Of a DNA stretch of 64,000 nucleotides, positions 18,594-27,443 are shown in pieces. The position numbers and the translations under genes are program-made. The first letter of the stretch is position 1. Every line of letters starts with the position of its first letter. The notes under the pieces were generated by a model. The model ran no database searches. It worked only from the letters and a program-made list of their open reading frames with translations, and was not told the origin of the DNA. The stretch spans positions 1,302,001 through 1,366,000 of the forward strand of contig CAVSBZ010000005.1 of assembly GCA_963726315.1 (NCBI GenBank), written 5' to 3'. Source of the DNA: FEB-25 sp963726315. Lineage in GTDB: Bacteria > Chloroflexota > Anaerolineae > Anaerolineales > UBA4823.

Positions 18594-19583
18594 ATGTCCG
18601 TCAACTCACATTTAGCTCACCAACCCAACCCCCATTTGCCATTCGGTGACCAACGCATGGCTCCATGGTATGGAAAGGATATCCTTTCGGTAAAGCAATT
18701 TTCTCGCTCCGATTTGGAATACATTTTTGCCGTTGCCCACGAGATGCACCTGATGGTGGACCATGTAGGCACATTTGATTTGCTCAAAGGAAAAATCCTC
18801 GCCAACTTGTTCTACGAACCCTCGACGCGTACCTCGTCATCGTTTACTTCCGCCATGGAAAGGTTGGGGGGCAGCGTGATACCGATTAATGAAGTGCGTT
18901 ACTCATCGGTGGCAAAAGGGGAGTCCCTTCCTGATACGGTCCGCACCCTGGAATGTTACGCGGATGTGATTGTCCTCCGCCATCCGGAGACCGGGTCTGC
19001 TGCTTTAGCGGCTCAATATGCCAGCAAGCCCATCATCAACGCCGGAGATGGCATTGGAGAACATCCCACCCAAGCGCTTTTGGATACCTTCACCATCCGT
19101 GAAGAAATGGGCTTGATCGATGGTCTCACTGTGACCATGCTGGGTGACTTGAAGAATGGACGCACAGTGCACTCACTCGCTCGTTTGCTATCCCTCTATA
19201 ATGTTCGTTTAAATTATATATCTCCAGAAATCCTGCGCATGCCGGCGGAGATCATCGAAGAGTTGCCCCGTACCATGGCGCAGAAAGAATTCAAAAACCT
19301 GGAGGATGCCTTATCAGACACGGATGTGCTGTATGTGACCCGGGTTCAAAAGGAGCGTTTTGCCAGTGAAGAAGAATACGAGAGTGTCCGCGGCTCATAT
19401 GTGATCACCCCCGAGCTGATGAAAGCAGCCAAGCAAGAAATGATTGTCATGCACCCCCTCCCCAGAGTAGGCGAGATCAGCATGGACTTCGATGCTGACC
19501 CGCGCGCGGCTTATTTCCGCCAGATGGAATATGGCTTGTATGTCAGGATGGCGCTTTTGGCAATGGTTCTTGGAAAGGCTTAA
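18594..19583 (+). CDS. pyrB: Aspartate carbamoyltransferase, CAD-like
   Basis: A 329-residue catalytic chain that joins carbamoyl phosphate and aspartate. It has STRTSSSF (77-84), the INAGDGIGEHPTQALLD block, GDLKNGRTVHSL, and VMHPLPRVGEISMD. As with pyrC, the wording follows the C-terminal ATCase domain of animal CAD (ILSVKQFSRSDL, VLRHPETGS, DPRAAYFRQMEYGLYVRMAL). About 25 extra residues precede the core. The gene begins 23 bp after pyrC behind AAGGAG, in the same order as DHOase-ATCase in CAD. No regulatory pyrI chain is present here. Confidence 0.95.
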   Translation: MSVNSHLAHQPNPHLPFGDQRMAPWYGKDILSVKQFSRSDLEYIFAVAHEMHLMVDHVGTFDLLKGKILANLFYEPSTRTSSSFTSAMERLGGSVIPINEVRYSSVAKGESLPDTVRTLECYADVIVLRHPETGSAALAAQYASKPIINAGDGIGEHPTQALLDTFTIREEMGLIDGLTVTMLGDLKNGRTVHSLARLLSLYNVRLNYISPEILRMPAEIIEELPRTMAQKEFKNLEDALSDTDVLYVTRVQKERFASEEEYESVRGSYVITPELMKAAKQEMIVMHPLPRVGEISMDFDADPRAAYFRQMEYGLYVRMALLAMVLGKA

Positions 19584-19585
19584 TT

Positions 19586-21046
19586 ATGGGATTTTTTACC
19601 AGGCTGACCCAAAGAGTGCAGGCGGTTGATTCGCTTTTGTGTGTGGGTCTTGACCCGCATCCGAGCGATCTAAGTTCAGCTACCGGCGGTGCAGTCAAGG
19701 AGTTTTGCCACCGCATCATCGAGTCAACTACAGAGATTGCGGCGGCATATAAACCTAATATCGCCTTTTTTGAAGCCTTTGGTCCTGAAGGAATAACAGT
19801 TCTTCAGCAGGTAATTTCAAGCATCCCAGACGAAATACCAGTGATTCTAGATGCCAAGCGAGGTGACATCGCTTCCACTGCTCAGGCGTATGCGCAAGCA
19901 GCCTTCCAACAATTAGGTGCCCATGCCATAACTATCAACCCCTACCTGGGCTACGACGCAGTGGAACCATTTCTGGCAGATGCTGAACACGGCGTATTTC
20001 TATTGTGTAAAACGTCAAACCCCGGAGCTGCAGATTTACAAGACCTGACCGTAATTGACCAGCCAAACAGATTGAAAAAAGATGACGAATGTTTATTGTA
20101 TGAAAAGGTAGCCCTCCTGGCAAGGTCTTGGAATATCCAGGACAACCTGGGATTGGTGGTTGGGGCGACTCAACCGGATGCGTTGAGCCGGGTGAGGCTC
20201 TTGGCACCTGATATGTGGATCCTTACTCCCGGTGTGGGGGTGCAGGGTGGAGACCTGAGTGTTGCCATGCAAGTTGGTTTGAGGCACGATGGGATGGGGA
20301 TGCTGATCCCGGTTTCGCGCGGCATTTCTCAGGCAGCTGATGCGAAAACAGCCGCTGAGGAGATCAGGTTGAGGATAAACGACCTTAGGAACGAATTCCT
20401 TGCCCATAGGATGACGTCAGTGCAGCCTGCAGCCAGCTCCAAATTCAGCGCTGACTTTATACAGCTCGCCAACGGGCTTTTGGATGCCGGATGTATAAAG
20501 TTTGGTAAATTTCAATTAAAATCCGGATTGATTTCCCCCATTTATATCGACCTGCGCCTGCTCGTTTCATTCCCACAACTTTTAGCACAGGTGGGACAGG
20601 CCTACCTGGCGATATTAAATACTTTGACCTTTGACCGGCTGGCAGGTTTGCCATATGCTGCCCTGCCCATTGCCACGGTGATAAGCATCCAAGCCGGCTG
20701 GCCGCTGCTCTATCCGCGCAAAGAAGCCAAAACCTATGGCACCAGGGCCGATATAGAGGGGCTCTTTATGCCTGGTGACCGGGTTGTGGTGATTGATGAT
20801 CTGGTTACTACCGGTGAAAGTAAGTTCGAGTCAATTGACAAGTTGACCGCTGCGGGGATGAAAGTCAAGGACATAGTGGTGTTGATTGACCGCCAATCCG
20901 GAGCCGCTGAAGCGCTTGCCAACGCGGGATACCAGCTACACGCAGTATCCACATTGACCGCCCTGTTAGACTACTACGATCAAAGCCAGAAAGTGCCGGC
21001 CGACAGGCTTCAATCCGCAAGGGAATTCTTGCAGACAAACGTATGA
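19586..21046 (+). CDS. pyrFE: Orotidine-5'-phosphate decarboxylase / orotate phosphoribosyltransferase fusion
   Basis: A 486-residue bifunctional enzyme for the last two steps of UMP synthesis. Residues 1-270 are a type-2 OMP decarboxylase: VGLDPHPSD (20-28), YKPNIAFFEAFG and the catalytic DAKRGD (89-94). Residues about 285-486 are an orotate phosphoribosyltransferase with FGKFQLKSG and the PRPP loop VVVIDDLVTTGES (400-412). The domain order is the reverse of human UMP synthase. Start ATG lies 2 bp after the pyrB stop; the stop overlaps pyrD as ATGA. Confidence 0.94.
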   Translation: MGFFTRLTQRVQAVDSLLCVGLDPHPSDLSSATGGAVKEFCHRIIESTTEIAAAYKPNIAFFEAFGPEGITVLQQVISSIPDEIPVILDAKRGDIASTAQAYAQAAFQQLGAHAITINPYLGYDAVEPFLADAEHGVFLLCKTSNPGAADLQDLTVIDQPNRLKKDDECLLYEKVALLARSWNIQDNLGLVVGATQPDALSRVRLLAPDMWILTPGVGVQGGDLSVAMQVGLRHDGMGMLIPVSRGISQAADAKTAAEEIRLRINDLRNEFLAHRMTSVQPAASSKFSADFIQLANGLLDAGCIKFGKFQLKSGLISPIYIDLRLLVSFPQLLAQVGQAYLAILNTLTFDRLAGLPYAALPIATVISIQAGWPLLYPRKEAKTYGTRADIEGLFMPGDRVVVIDDLVTTGESKFESIDKLTAAGMKVKDIVVLIDRQSGAAEALANAGYQLHAVSTLTALLDYYDQSQKVPADRLQSAREFLQTNV

Positions 21047-22071
21047 AGATTTATCCGCTCATCAGGGCACTTCTCTTCCGCCTTAACCCCGAAGTTGCTC
21101 ACCAATTAACCTTGAGTGCAGCGCGGTTGGCCGGTGAAGTCCAGCCGATTAGCGCATTGTTAAGCGCCGTTTACAAGGCTCCTTCCCTCCCGGTACAGGC
21201 TTTTGGATTAAATTTTTCCAACCCCATTGGTCTGGCTGCAGGTTACGATAAAGATGGGCTGGCCTGGAAAGGACTAGCCAGCCTCGGATTTGGTCACATC
21301 GAGGTCGGGACGGTCACACCCAAGGCTCAATCAGGAAATCCTCAACCGCGGCTTTTCCGCCTTCCAGAAGAGAAGGCATTGATCAATCGGATGGGGTTTC
21401 CAGGCAAAGGGGCCGAATTTGTCAAGCTTCAGCTCTCCAGGCCGCGTCTAAAGCAGTTAATTTTGGGGGTGAACATCGGGAAAAATAAAGACACCTCGTT
21501 GGAATCAGCGGCAGAAGATTATTTATTCCTATTCAGGTCATTCGCCAACCTGGCTGACTACCTGACGATTAATGTGAGCTCACCCAACACGGTCGGATTG
21601 AGGCAGCTGCAGGAACGGCAAGCATTGGACCATTTGTTACTGCAGCTCAATTTGGAGAGAGAACGCTACTACCAACCTTCTCATCGCAAGATACCCATCC
21701 TGGTAAAGCTTTCTCCTGATCTGACGGATCTCCAGCTCGATGATGCTCTGGAGGTTATCCTGGCAAACCAAATGGATGGAGTCATCGGCACCAATACCAC
21801 CCTCTCGCGTGAAAGGATTGCTAGTCCGAGAGCGGGGGAACAGGGCGGCTTAAGCGGGAAACCGCTGTTCGACCGCAGCCTTGCAATGGTTCAGAAGGTA
21901 CATGCACGCACAAACGGACAACTTCCGGTAATTGGAGTGGGAGGCGTTTCAAATGCAACCGGCGTCCAGAAGATGATGGACGCCGGGGCAGTGCTCGTGC
22001 AGCTATACACGGGTTTAGTCTACGAAGGACCTGGATTGGTTAAGTCTATCTTGCAGCAGCTCCACAGCTAA
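21043..22071 (+). CDS. pyrD: Dihydroorotate dehydrogenase, class 2 (quinone)
   Basis: A 342-residue FMN enzyme that oxidises dihydroorotate to orotate. The N-terminal amphipathic extension (KIYPLIRALLFRLNPEVAHQ) is the membrane-binding part of class 2 enzymes. Then come NPIGLAAGYDKDG, GHIEVGTVTPKAQ.GNPQPRLFRL, the active-site NVSSPNT and the FMN phosphate site GVGGVSNATG. The ATGA overlap with pyrFE implies coupling. It is the last gene of the operon; a convergent lipoprotein gene follows 42 bp on. Confidence 0.95.
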   Translation: MKIYPLIRALLFRLNPEVAHQLTLSAARLAGEVQPISALLSAVYKAPSLPVQAFGLNFSNPIGLAAGYDKDGLAWKGLASLGFGHIEVGTVTPKAQSGNPQPRLFRLPEEKALINRMGFPGKGAEFVKLQLSRPRLKQLILGVNIGKNKDTSLESAAEDYLFLFRSFANLADYLTINVSSPNTVGLRQLQERQALDHLLLQLNLERERYYQPSHRKIPILVKLSPDLTDLQLDDALEVILANQMDGVIGTNTTLSRERIASPRAGEQGGLSGKPLFDRSLAMVQKVHARTNGQLPVIGVGGVSNATGVQKMMDAGAVLVQLYTGLVYEGPGLVKSILQQLHS

Positions 22072-22113
22072 TTAGCTCGCGAAAAATTCTTATCTAAACA
22101 ATTCCAAATCAGC

Positions 22114-23337
22114 TCAAGGTATCAAAAAGTTGAAACGCCAGGCACCTGTGCTTTCTTGCTTGGCTGCAGTGGAAACCCCTACCACCTGGAACCAGGTACT
22201 GCCAGGCTTGAATGGGAACGGGGTTCCATCTTCATAGGTCAGGGATAATACCGAGTTGGTCGTTGGACGGTTCCAGATTACCTGGTACATCTTTCCATCT
22301 CTAAATGCATACGCTGTCCCAGTCCCGCTCAGCAGAATGTCGAATATCTCGTTGGGCGGTTGCTGGTAGTATTCGTGGCGCGCCAGAAGTACCACAACAT
22401 TGGAAGCACTGACTTGTTGGTTGTTCACCTGGTCAACCAGAGGTGCATATTCTTCACCCTGGCCTGTATCGAAGACGTTATCCTGGAAGCGCAGATATTT
22501 TCCTGTGGAGGTGTCATAATCCCACTTCGTATAATTATCGCCAGAGTAACGAACAAACAGTTGGGTGCCATTTTCTCCACCAGTGGGAATCGATGGATTA
22601 AAAGTCATGCCATCCAGGTTCTGCCGTCCGTCACTAACCCCAAGCGAGTTGACATGGGCGGTCATGGCAGCGGTATCACCTAACAGCAGGCTGTAAGTAT
22701 TTGGTTCGTATCGGCACATCGGGTCGGCGGTAGTGGGTGGGCAGGGAGACTGGTTCCCCTCGAGGATTACCCTATCAGAGAAATCAGAATTTAATATCCT
22801 CTGGTTAACCAAAGCATCGGCGCTTCCATAGGCGAAAATACTCTGGTACATGTGAATTAGTTCGTAATCGAGCAGCCGTCCTGAACGGATTGGTCCGACA
22901 AGGCTGGCATTATTCCCATAGAATATTGCATGGAAGCGGGAATAGCCCCCATTGTGGTAATAATCGTAGACAATATCAGCGAATGAAAGCCCCCATGGAG
23001 GGCGGTTGGAGGAGCGGGGGACAATGTTGACTTTCACTGCCACCGGACGGCGCTCAAGCAAACTCGGATCGCTGACCTTCAAACCAGTCAATGGGTCAAT
23101 GTTCGCCGGGAAATTGGATGGTCCGTATACAACCGGTGTCGGTGTTAGCGTTGGTGTAGGTGTTTGAGTGATCGTCGGTGTTAATGTTGGTGTACTGGTT
23201 TCGGTCGGGGTCTGACTGGGTGTAACGGTATCGATGATGGGCACAGCCGTCGGTGAAGCGGTGGGATTCCCGATGATTTGCCCGCATCCAGCTAATAGCA
23301 ATGTTAGCAGCAGCCCGGTGATTAAGATTTTACGCAT
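22114..23337 (-). CDS. DUF3048 domain lipoprotein
   Basis: A 407-residue protein. ATG 23337 is chosen because GGAGG lies 5 bp before it and it begins a clean signal peptide with lipobox LLAGC (Cys18). A Thr/Pro-rich linker (about 26-70, TPTETSTPTLTP-type) leads to a DUF3048 domain (YerB-like) with NIDPLTGLKVSD, RRPVAVKVNIVPRS and GPIRSGR. YerB-type proteins are exported lipoproteins of unknown role. The linker style is common in Chloroflexota surface proteins. Confidence 0.88.
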   Translation of the reverse strand: MRKILITGLLLTLLLAGCGQIIGNPTASPTAVPIIDTVTPSQTPTETSTPTLTPTITQTPTPTLTPTPVVYGPSNFPANIDPLTGLKVSDPSLLERRPVAVKVNIVPRSSNRPPWGLSFADIVYDYYHNGGYSRFHAIFYGNNASLVGPIRSGRLLDYELIHMYQSIFAYGSADALVNQRILNSDFSDRVILEGNQSPCPPTTADPMCRYEPNTYSLLLGDTAAMTAHVNSLGVSDGRQNLDGMTFNPSIPTGGENGTQLFVRYSGDNYTKWDYDTSTGKYLRFQDNVFDTGQGEEYAPLVDQVNNQQVSASNVVVLLARHEYYQQPPNEIFDILLSGTGTAYAFRDGKMYQVIWNRPTTNSVLSLTYEDGTPFPFKPGSTWFQVVGVSTAAKQESTGAWRFNFLIP

Positions 23338-23417
23338 TCTGTCCTCCATGTCACAATCAAACGGCAATCATACCGCGTTCGACTAGATTTGCCAATTCCT
23401 TGCCTTTATTCTCTTAG

Positions 23418-23445
23418 TTGAATTACATTGATATTGCCTTATAAT
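23418..23445 (+). promoter_or_regulatory. Promoter of the DUF4126 gene
   Basis: TTGAAT (23418-23423), a 16-bp spacer and TATAAT (23440-23445). It points at the gene starting at 23531, with a leader of about 80 nt. Confidence 0.6.
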
Positions 23446-23530
23446 ACCCGGTGCCTGGAGTTTTTGATCCTGCGGAATTGACGTGGCTTCTTTCATACTG
23501 CCAGGTGTAGAAATCTAAGGAGATATCAGG

Positions 23531-24109
23531 ATGGATATATTTTCGGCATTCGGTCTTTCAGCTAGTGCGGGGTTAAATGCATATATACCTCTCCTGGTGG
23601 TGGCATTACTAGCAAGGTTCACCAATCTGATCACGTTGAGTCCACCGTGGAATACGCTTGAAAATGGGTGGGTCATAGCAATACTGGTCCTTTTGTCGCT
23701 GGTAGAGTTCTTTGCAGACAAATTCCCTGCCATCAACCATGCCAACGATCTGGTCCAAACTGCGATCCGCCCCGTGGCAGGGGCGATCCTATTCGCCTCC
23801 AGCGCCCATATCATCACGGATATTCATCCGGTCCTGGCGATGGTCATGGGACTGCTGGTAGCGGGAGCTGTCCATACGGTAAAGTCGGTTGCAGTCAGAC
23901 CAGCGGTTACTGCAACTACTGCCGGGGCGGCGAATGTCCCGGTGAGCATAGCTGAAGACATCACCTCCACTGTGCTGTCGATTGTTGCCATTATTCTCCC
24001 GGTGTTGATCGCCGTGATGCTGGTCATGTTAGGAGCGCTCTTTGTGTGGCTGATCTGGCGGCGGATTAACCGCGAGAGGGGTATCAACAAGAATATACCG
24101 GTCAGATAA
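23531..24109 (+). CDS. DUF4126 family membrane protein
   Basis: A 192-residue membrane protein with about five hydrophobic segments. It begins with the DUF4126 signature SAFGLSASAGLNAYIPLLVV and contains LVEFFADKFPAINHANDLVQT and RPVAGAIL, the conserved acidic/polar membrane motifs of the family. The last helix is followed by a basic tail (WRRINRER). Function is unknown. AAGGAGATATCAGG precedes the ATG. Confidence 0.88.
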   Translation: MDIFSAFGLSASAGLNAYIPLLVVALLARFTNLITLSPPWNTLENGWVIAILVLLSLVEFFADKFPAINHANDLVQTAIRPVAGAILFASSAHIITDIHPVLAMVMGLLVAGAVHTVKSVAVRPAVTATTAGAANVPVSIAEDITSTVLSIVAIILPVLIAVMLVMLGALFVWLIWRRINRERGINKNIPVR

Positions 24110-24148
24110 TCGGCTGACCGACGTCAGTAATACGGATAACATTCAAGA

Positions 24149-24547
24149 TCAACGCATCCCGGTGTCATATATTACCGTCACCTGGGTGAACTTGTCCGGT
24201 GAAACGACCACAGTCTGATCTGATGCATGTGGCATTACTTTCTCAGATTGCGGGTGGAGAGTGTAGGCACCGGGTGCCAGGGTGATCTTAAAATATCCAG
24301 CGGCATCAGTTTGAAAGCTTGTAATCTTCTGGTTGTTCGCGTCTAATATTGAGATGGTTGCCTGATAGGGCTGGTCCTGGCAGCGCGTATCGCCAATGGC
24401 TACGGGTCCTGGGCACATCGGTCCCTCGGTAACATAACCTTCTAAGCCGCTTGTGAGGCTGGTTGTTGGGGTAATCGTTACTGTCTGGCTGCATCCACTC
24501 AAGGCAATGACCAGGAGGAATACACCTATAGTTATCCTCTTATCCAT
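24149..24547 (-). CDS. Small lipoprotein with carboxypeptidase-regulatory-like fold
   Basis: A 132-residue protein with a signal peptide ending in lipobox ALSGC (Cys19). The mature part (GLEGYVTEGPMCPG, TISILDANNQKITSFQTDAAGYFKITLAPG) matches the beta-sandwich CarboxypepD_reg-like domain often seen in surface proteins of this phylum. There is one CxxxxC-type pair (MCPGPVAIGDTRCQD) that may form a disulphide. Role unknown; it stands alone between two convergent or separate units. Confidence 0.8.
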   Translation of the reverse strand: MDKRITIGVFLLVIALSGCSQTVTITPTTSLTSGLEGYVTEGPMCPGPVAIGDTRCQDQPYQATISILDANNQKITSFQTDAAGYFKITLAPGAYTLHPQSEKVMPHASDQTVVVSPDKFTQVTVIYDTGMR

Positions 24548-24652
24548 GACGTCCTTTCCTTTTCATCAAACCTTCTTTATACAGACGCAATCGAACCACC
24601 CTGGGTTCCCTTGCTGTCCAAAATCAGCAAATGATGCTTGCCTGGTGAAGAA

Positions 24653-25696
24653 TTATTGGTTTGGGAAGATCTTTATGGCTGAATCGGGAGTGAGGCTGAT
24701 CACCAACTTTGTTCCAATTCCCGGGAGTTCTACCGAGAATGGAAACTCGAATATGAGATTTACTTGATTCACTGTGAAGCTCACCCGTTGCCGGCTGCCT
24801 CTGAACGATACCTCTGAAAACTCACCGTTCAATATCAGCGGTCCCTTATCGTCCAATCGAGCCAGGTCAGGGCGGAGCAGGATACACACCTCCCCAAGCG
24901 ATAAGGTATCCATCGTGAAAGTTCCGATAAGCGAGGTCACATGATGTTTGCCTTCATGAGAGTGGATCACCGCTGGGATGATATTGGTCATCTCGAGGAA
25001 GCGCGCCACAAAAAGTGAAGCAGGGTCGCGGTAAATCTCATTGGGTGTACCGATCTGTTCGATCTGCCCGGAGTTCATCAGGATGACCCGTTCGGCGATA
25101 ACGAACGCTTCTTCCTGGTCATGAGTGACATAAATGGCCGTCTGGTGCATGCGGTGCAGGATCCCTTTCAGATCTCCTACCAGCCTTTCACGCAGGTTGC
25201 GGTCGAGTGACCCGAGCGGCTCATCCAGCATCAGCAGGCGAGGTTTCGTTGCCAGCGCCCGTGCTAGGGCAATCCTTTGCTGCTCACCCCCTGAAAGTGT
25301 GTTGACATCCCGTTTTGAAAAATCGGGCAATCCCACCAGGTTAAGCATCTCGTTAACCCGTTGGTCGATGGATACTGGGTCCATGTGCGCCGTTTTCAAT
25401 CCAAAGGCGATATTCGCATAGACATCCATGTGTGGGAATAAGGCGAAATCCTGGAACATCAAGCCAAACCCACGTAAATGAGGTGGCACACCTGCCAGAG
25501 ACTTTCCATTCCACAATACCTCCCCGTGGTCTGGTGCCTCCAGTCCAGCGATCACCGATAGCAAGGTCGATTTACCACACCCACTCGGACCCAGCAAGGC
25601 CACAATCTCGCCTTCACTAACATCGAAGGAGATGCCATCCAACGCCTGGTTCTTTTCAAATGATTTTGAGATTTCCCGAACGGATAAAATGGTCAT
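24653..25696 (-). CDS. thiQ: Thiamine-type ABC transporter ATP-binding protein
   Basis: A 347-residue ATPase. Walker A GPSGCGKST begins at residue 36; LSGGEQQRIALARAL is the ABC signature and LLMLDEPLGSLD the Walker B. A TOBE-like C-terminal region (about 240-347) follows, as in the iron/spermidine/thiamine MOI-type importers. ATG 25696 is preferred because it gives the family N-terminus MTILSVREISKSFE; a GTG at 25738 would overlap the permease. Last gene of the riboswitch-controlled thiamine operon, so thiamine is the most likely cargo. Confidence 0.85.
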   Translation of the reverse strand: MTILSVREISKSFEKNQALDGISFDVSEGEIVALLGPSGCGKSTLLSVIAGLEAPDHGEVLWNGKSLAGVPPHLRGFGLMFQDFALFPHMDVYANIAFGLKTAHMDPVSIDQRVNEMLNLVGLPDFSKRDVNTLSGGEQQRIALARALATKPRLLMLDEPLGSLDRNLRERLVGDLKGILHRMHQTAIYVTHDQEEAFVIAERVILMNSGQIEQIGTPNEIYRDPASLFVARFLEMTNIIPAVIHSHEGKHHVTSLIGTFTMDTLSLGEVCILLRPDLARLDDKGPLILNGEFSEVSFRGSRQRVSFTVNQVNLIFEFPFSVELPGIGTKLVISLTPDSAIKIFPNQ

Positions 25697-25727
25697 AAAT
25701 CCTGGTTTCCTGACGAGGTTGTCCCGG

Positions 25728-27443
25728 TTAAAATTCACCGATATCGCCGATGCGCATGCGGTCGATCAGCAGCATACCTGCCCCCGCCACCAGCATCAAA
25801 ATAGTGCTCAAGGCTAAGGCCATCCCATAATTGATCTCCCCCGGGCGCGAAAACAGCCGGTAGATCGCAATGGGTACTGTCGGGTACTCCGGTCGCGCAA
25901 TCAGTGACGTTGCTCCGAATTCTCCCAGGGAGATGGTAAAAGCGAATGCTGCCGCCACCAACAGCGAACGCGCGACCAGTGGAAGGTCGATATATCGAAA
26001 GACATACCCCGGAGAAGCACCCAGCATCGCGGCTGCCTGGCGAACCCTTGGTCGAATGCTGCGCAGCGCCGGGGTGAGATTGCGCACCACAAATGGAAAC
26101 GCCACCAATGTGTGTGCTAATGGGACTAATAACAAAGACGAGCGCAGATCCAATGGTGGTTTATCAAGTGCCACGATGAACCCCAGTCCAAGGGTGACCG
26201 CGCTCGTGCCCAGCGGTAACATCAGCATGGCGTCGAAACTGTGGCTGATCGGTGAAGTATTATCCCGGGCCAGCGCCAGCGCGGCTGGAATCCCCAGGAG
26301 CAGTGCCAGCAGCATCGTCGCCATGGCATAAGCCAATGAAACGGCGATGGCAGTAGTGGGTGGCACGAAGAAAATCAATTCACTTTCGTTCGACAGTAAT
26401 GCGCGGTAAAAATCCAGCGTGAACCCAGGCGACGTTACAATCTGTTCACCTCGATTCGGTTCAAGCCGCGTCACTGACCGCACTGCCAATGAAGCCAACG
26501 GCAGGATGAGCAACGTTAGCAGCAGGGTGATAATGATGCCTGCCAAGAGTTTGCTGCGCCAGGATGTCAGCCTGCGCTGGGTGACCTGGTGAGATTTAAG
26601 CGCCAGGGGTATTGATAATTTCCTCACCAGCCGGGTATAGAGAATAGTCAGACCAAGGGTACATAATAATTGGATGATGGCTAATACCGCCGCCATGGGA
26701 AGGTTAAATAGACTGATTGTTTGGTAATAGATCTCCACCTCTAGTGTGGCGAAGCGTGGACCGCCTAGTATCAGGATCACACCAAATGAAGTGAAATCGA
26801 AGATGAATACCAGCAGAGCTGCAGCTGCGATCGCAGGGGTGAGCAGCGGCAGTGTGACCCGCCAAATCGCCTGCCAGCGGTTCGCCCCCAGCATTCGCGC
26901 CGCCTGACTCAGTCTCGGGTCAATGTGAGACCAGAAGTCACCCACTGTACGGATGATGATTGTCGTATTATAAAATACATGCGCCACCAGGATGGCAATC
27001 AGCGTATTATTAAAGTGGATTGGGGCCGAGTTTAATTTAAGTCCATTGATCAGTCCCAGGTTCACCCAGCCGTTCGGACCCAACAGCGCATTGAATGCTG
27101 CTGCCACCACCAGAGTGGGCATTAAGAAGGGAATACCCGTTAGCGCCTGGAGCAGGCTTTTACCCCTGAACTCGTAATGTGCCATCAGGTATGCCCCCGG
27201 CAGACCAATTGCCAGTGTCAGCAGAGTTGAGAGGGTTGCCTCCCAAAATGTAAAGGTTAACACCCGCCAGGTGATGGGTGATGTGATCGCTTCGATAAAC
27301 GGAGTCAGGATGTTTCCCTGGGTTTTAGCTAAACTCAGGCTCAAGATGCTCCCCATGGGGTAAAAATAGAACAGTGCCAGGAAGCACACGGGTGCTACCC
27401 ACAGGAGGATTAATGAAGCCGACTTGTAGCGCTTGAAAATCAT
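25728..27443 (-). CDS. thiP: Thiamine-type ABC transporter permease, two fused domains
   Basis: A 571-residue permease with about 12 membrane helices, formed from two BPD_transp_1 halves. Each half has its EAA loop: AARMLGANRWQAIWRVTLP near 185 and AAAMLGASPGYVFRYIDLP near 480. This double layout is that of ThiP and the iron FbpB/SfuB permeases. The ATG overlaps the stop of the binding-protein gene as ATGA. Operon position behind a TPP riboswitch supports thiamine, HMP or a related precursor as substrate. Confidence 0.87.
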   Translation of the reverse strand: MIFKRYKSASLILLWVAPVCFLALFYFYPMGSILSLSLAKTQGNILTPFIEAITSPITWRVLTFTFWEATLSTLLTLAIGLPGAYLMAHYEFRGKSLLQALTGIPFLMPTLVVAAAFNALLGPNGWVNLGLINGLKLNSAPIHFNNTLIAILVAHVFYNTTIIIRTVGDFWSHIDPRLSQAARMLGANRWQAIWRVTLPLLTPAIAAAALLVFIFDFTSFGVILILGGPRFATLEVEIYYQTISLFNLPMAAVLAIIQLLCTLGLTILYTRLVRKLSIPLALKSHQVTQRRLTSWRSKLLAGIIITLLLTLLILPLASLAVRSVTRLEPNRGEQIVTSPGFTLDFYRALLSNESELIFFVPPTTAIAVSLAYAMATMLLALLLGIPAALALARDNTSPISHSFDAMLMLPLGTSAVTLGLGFIVALDKPPLDLRSSLLLVPLAHTLVAFPFVVRNLTPALRSIRPRVRQAAAMLGASPGYVFRYIDLPLVARSLLVAAAFAFTISLGEFGATSLIARPEYPTVPIAIYRLFSRPGEINYGMALALSTILMLVAGAGMLLIDRMRIGDIGEF

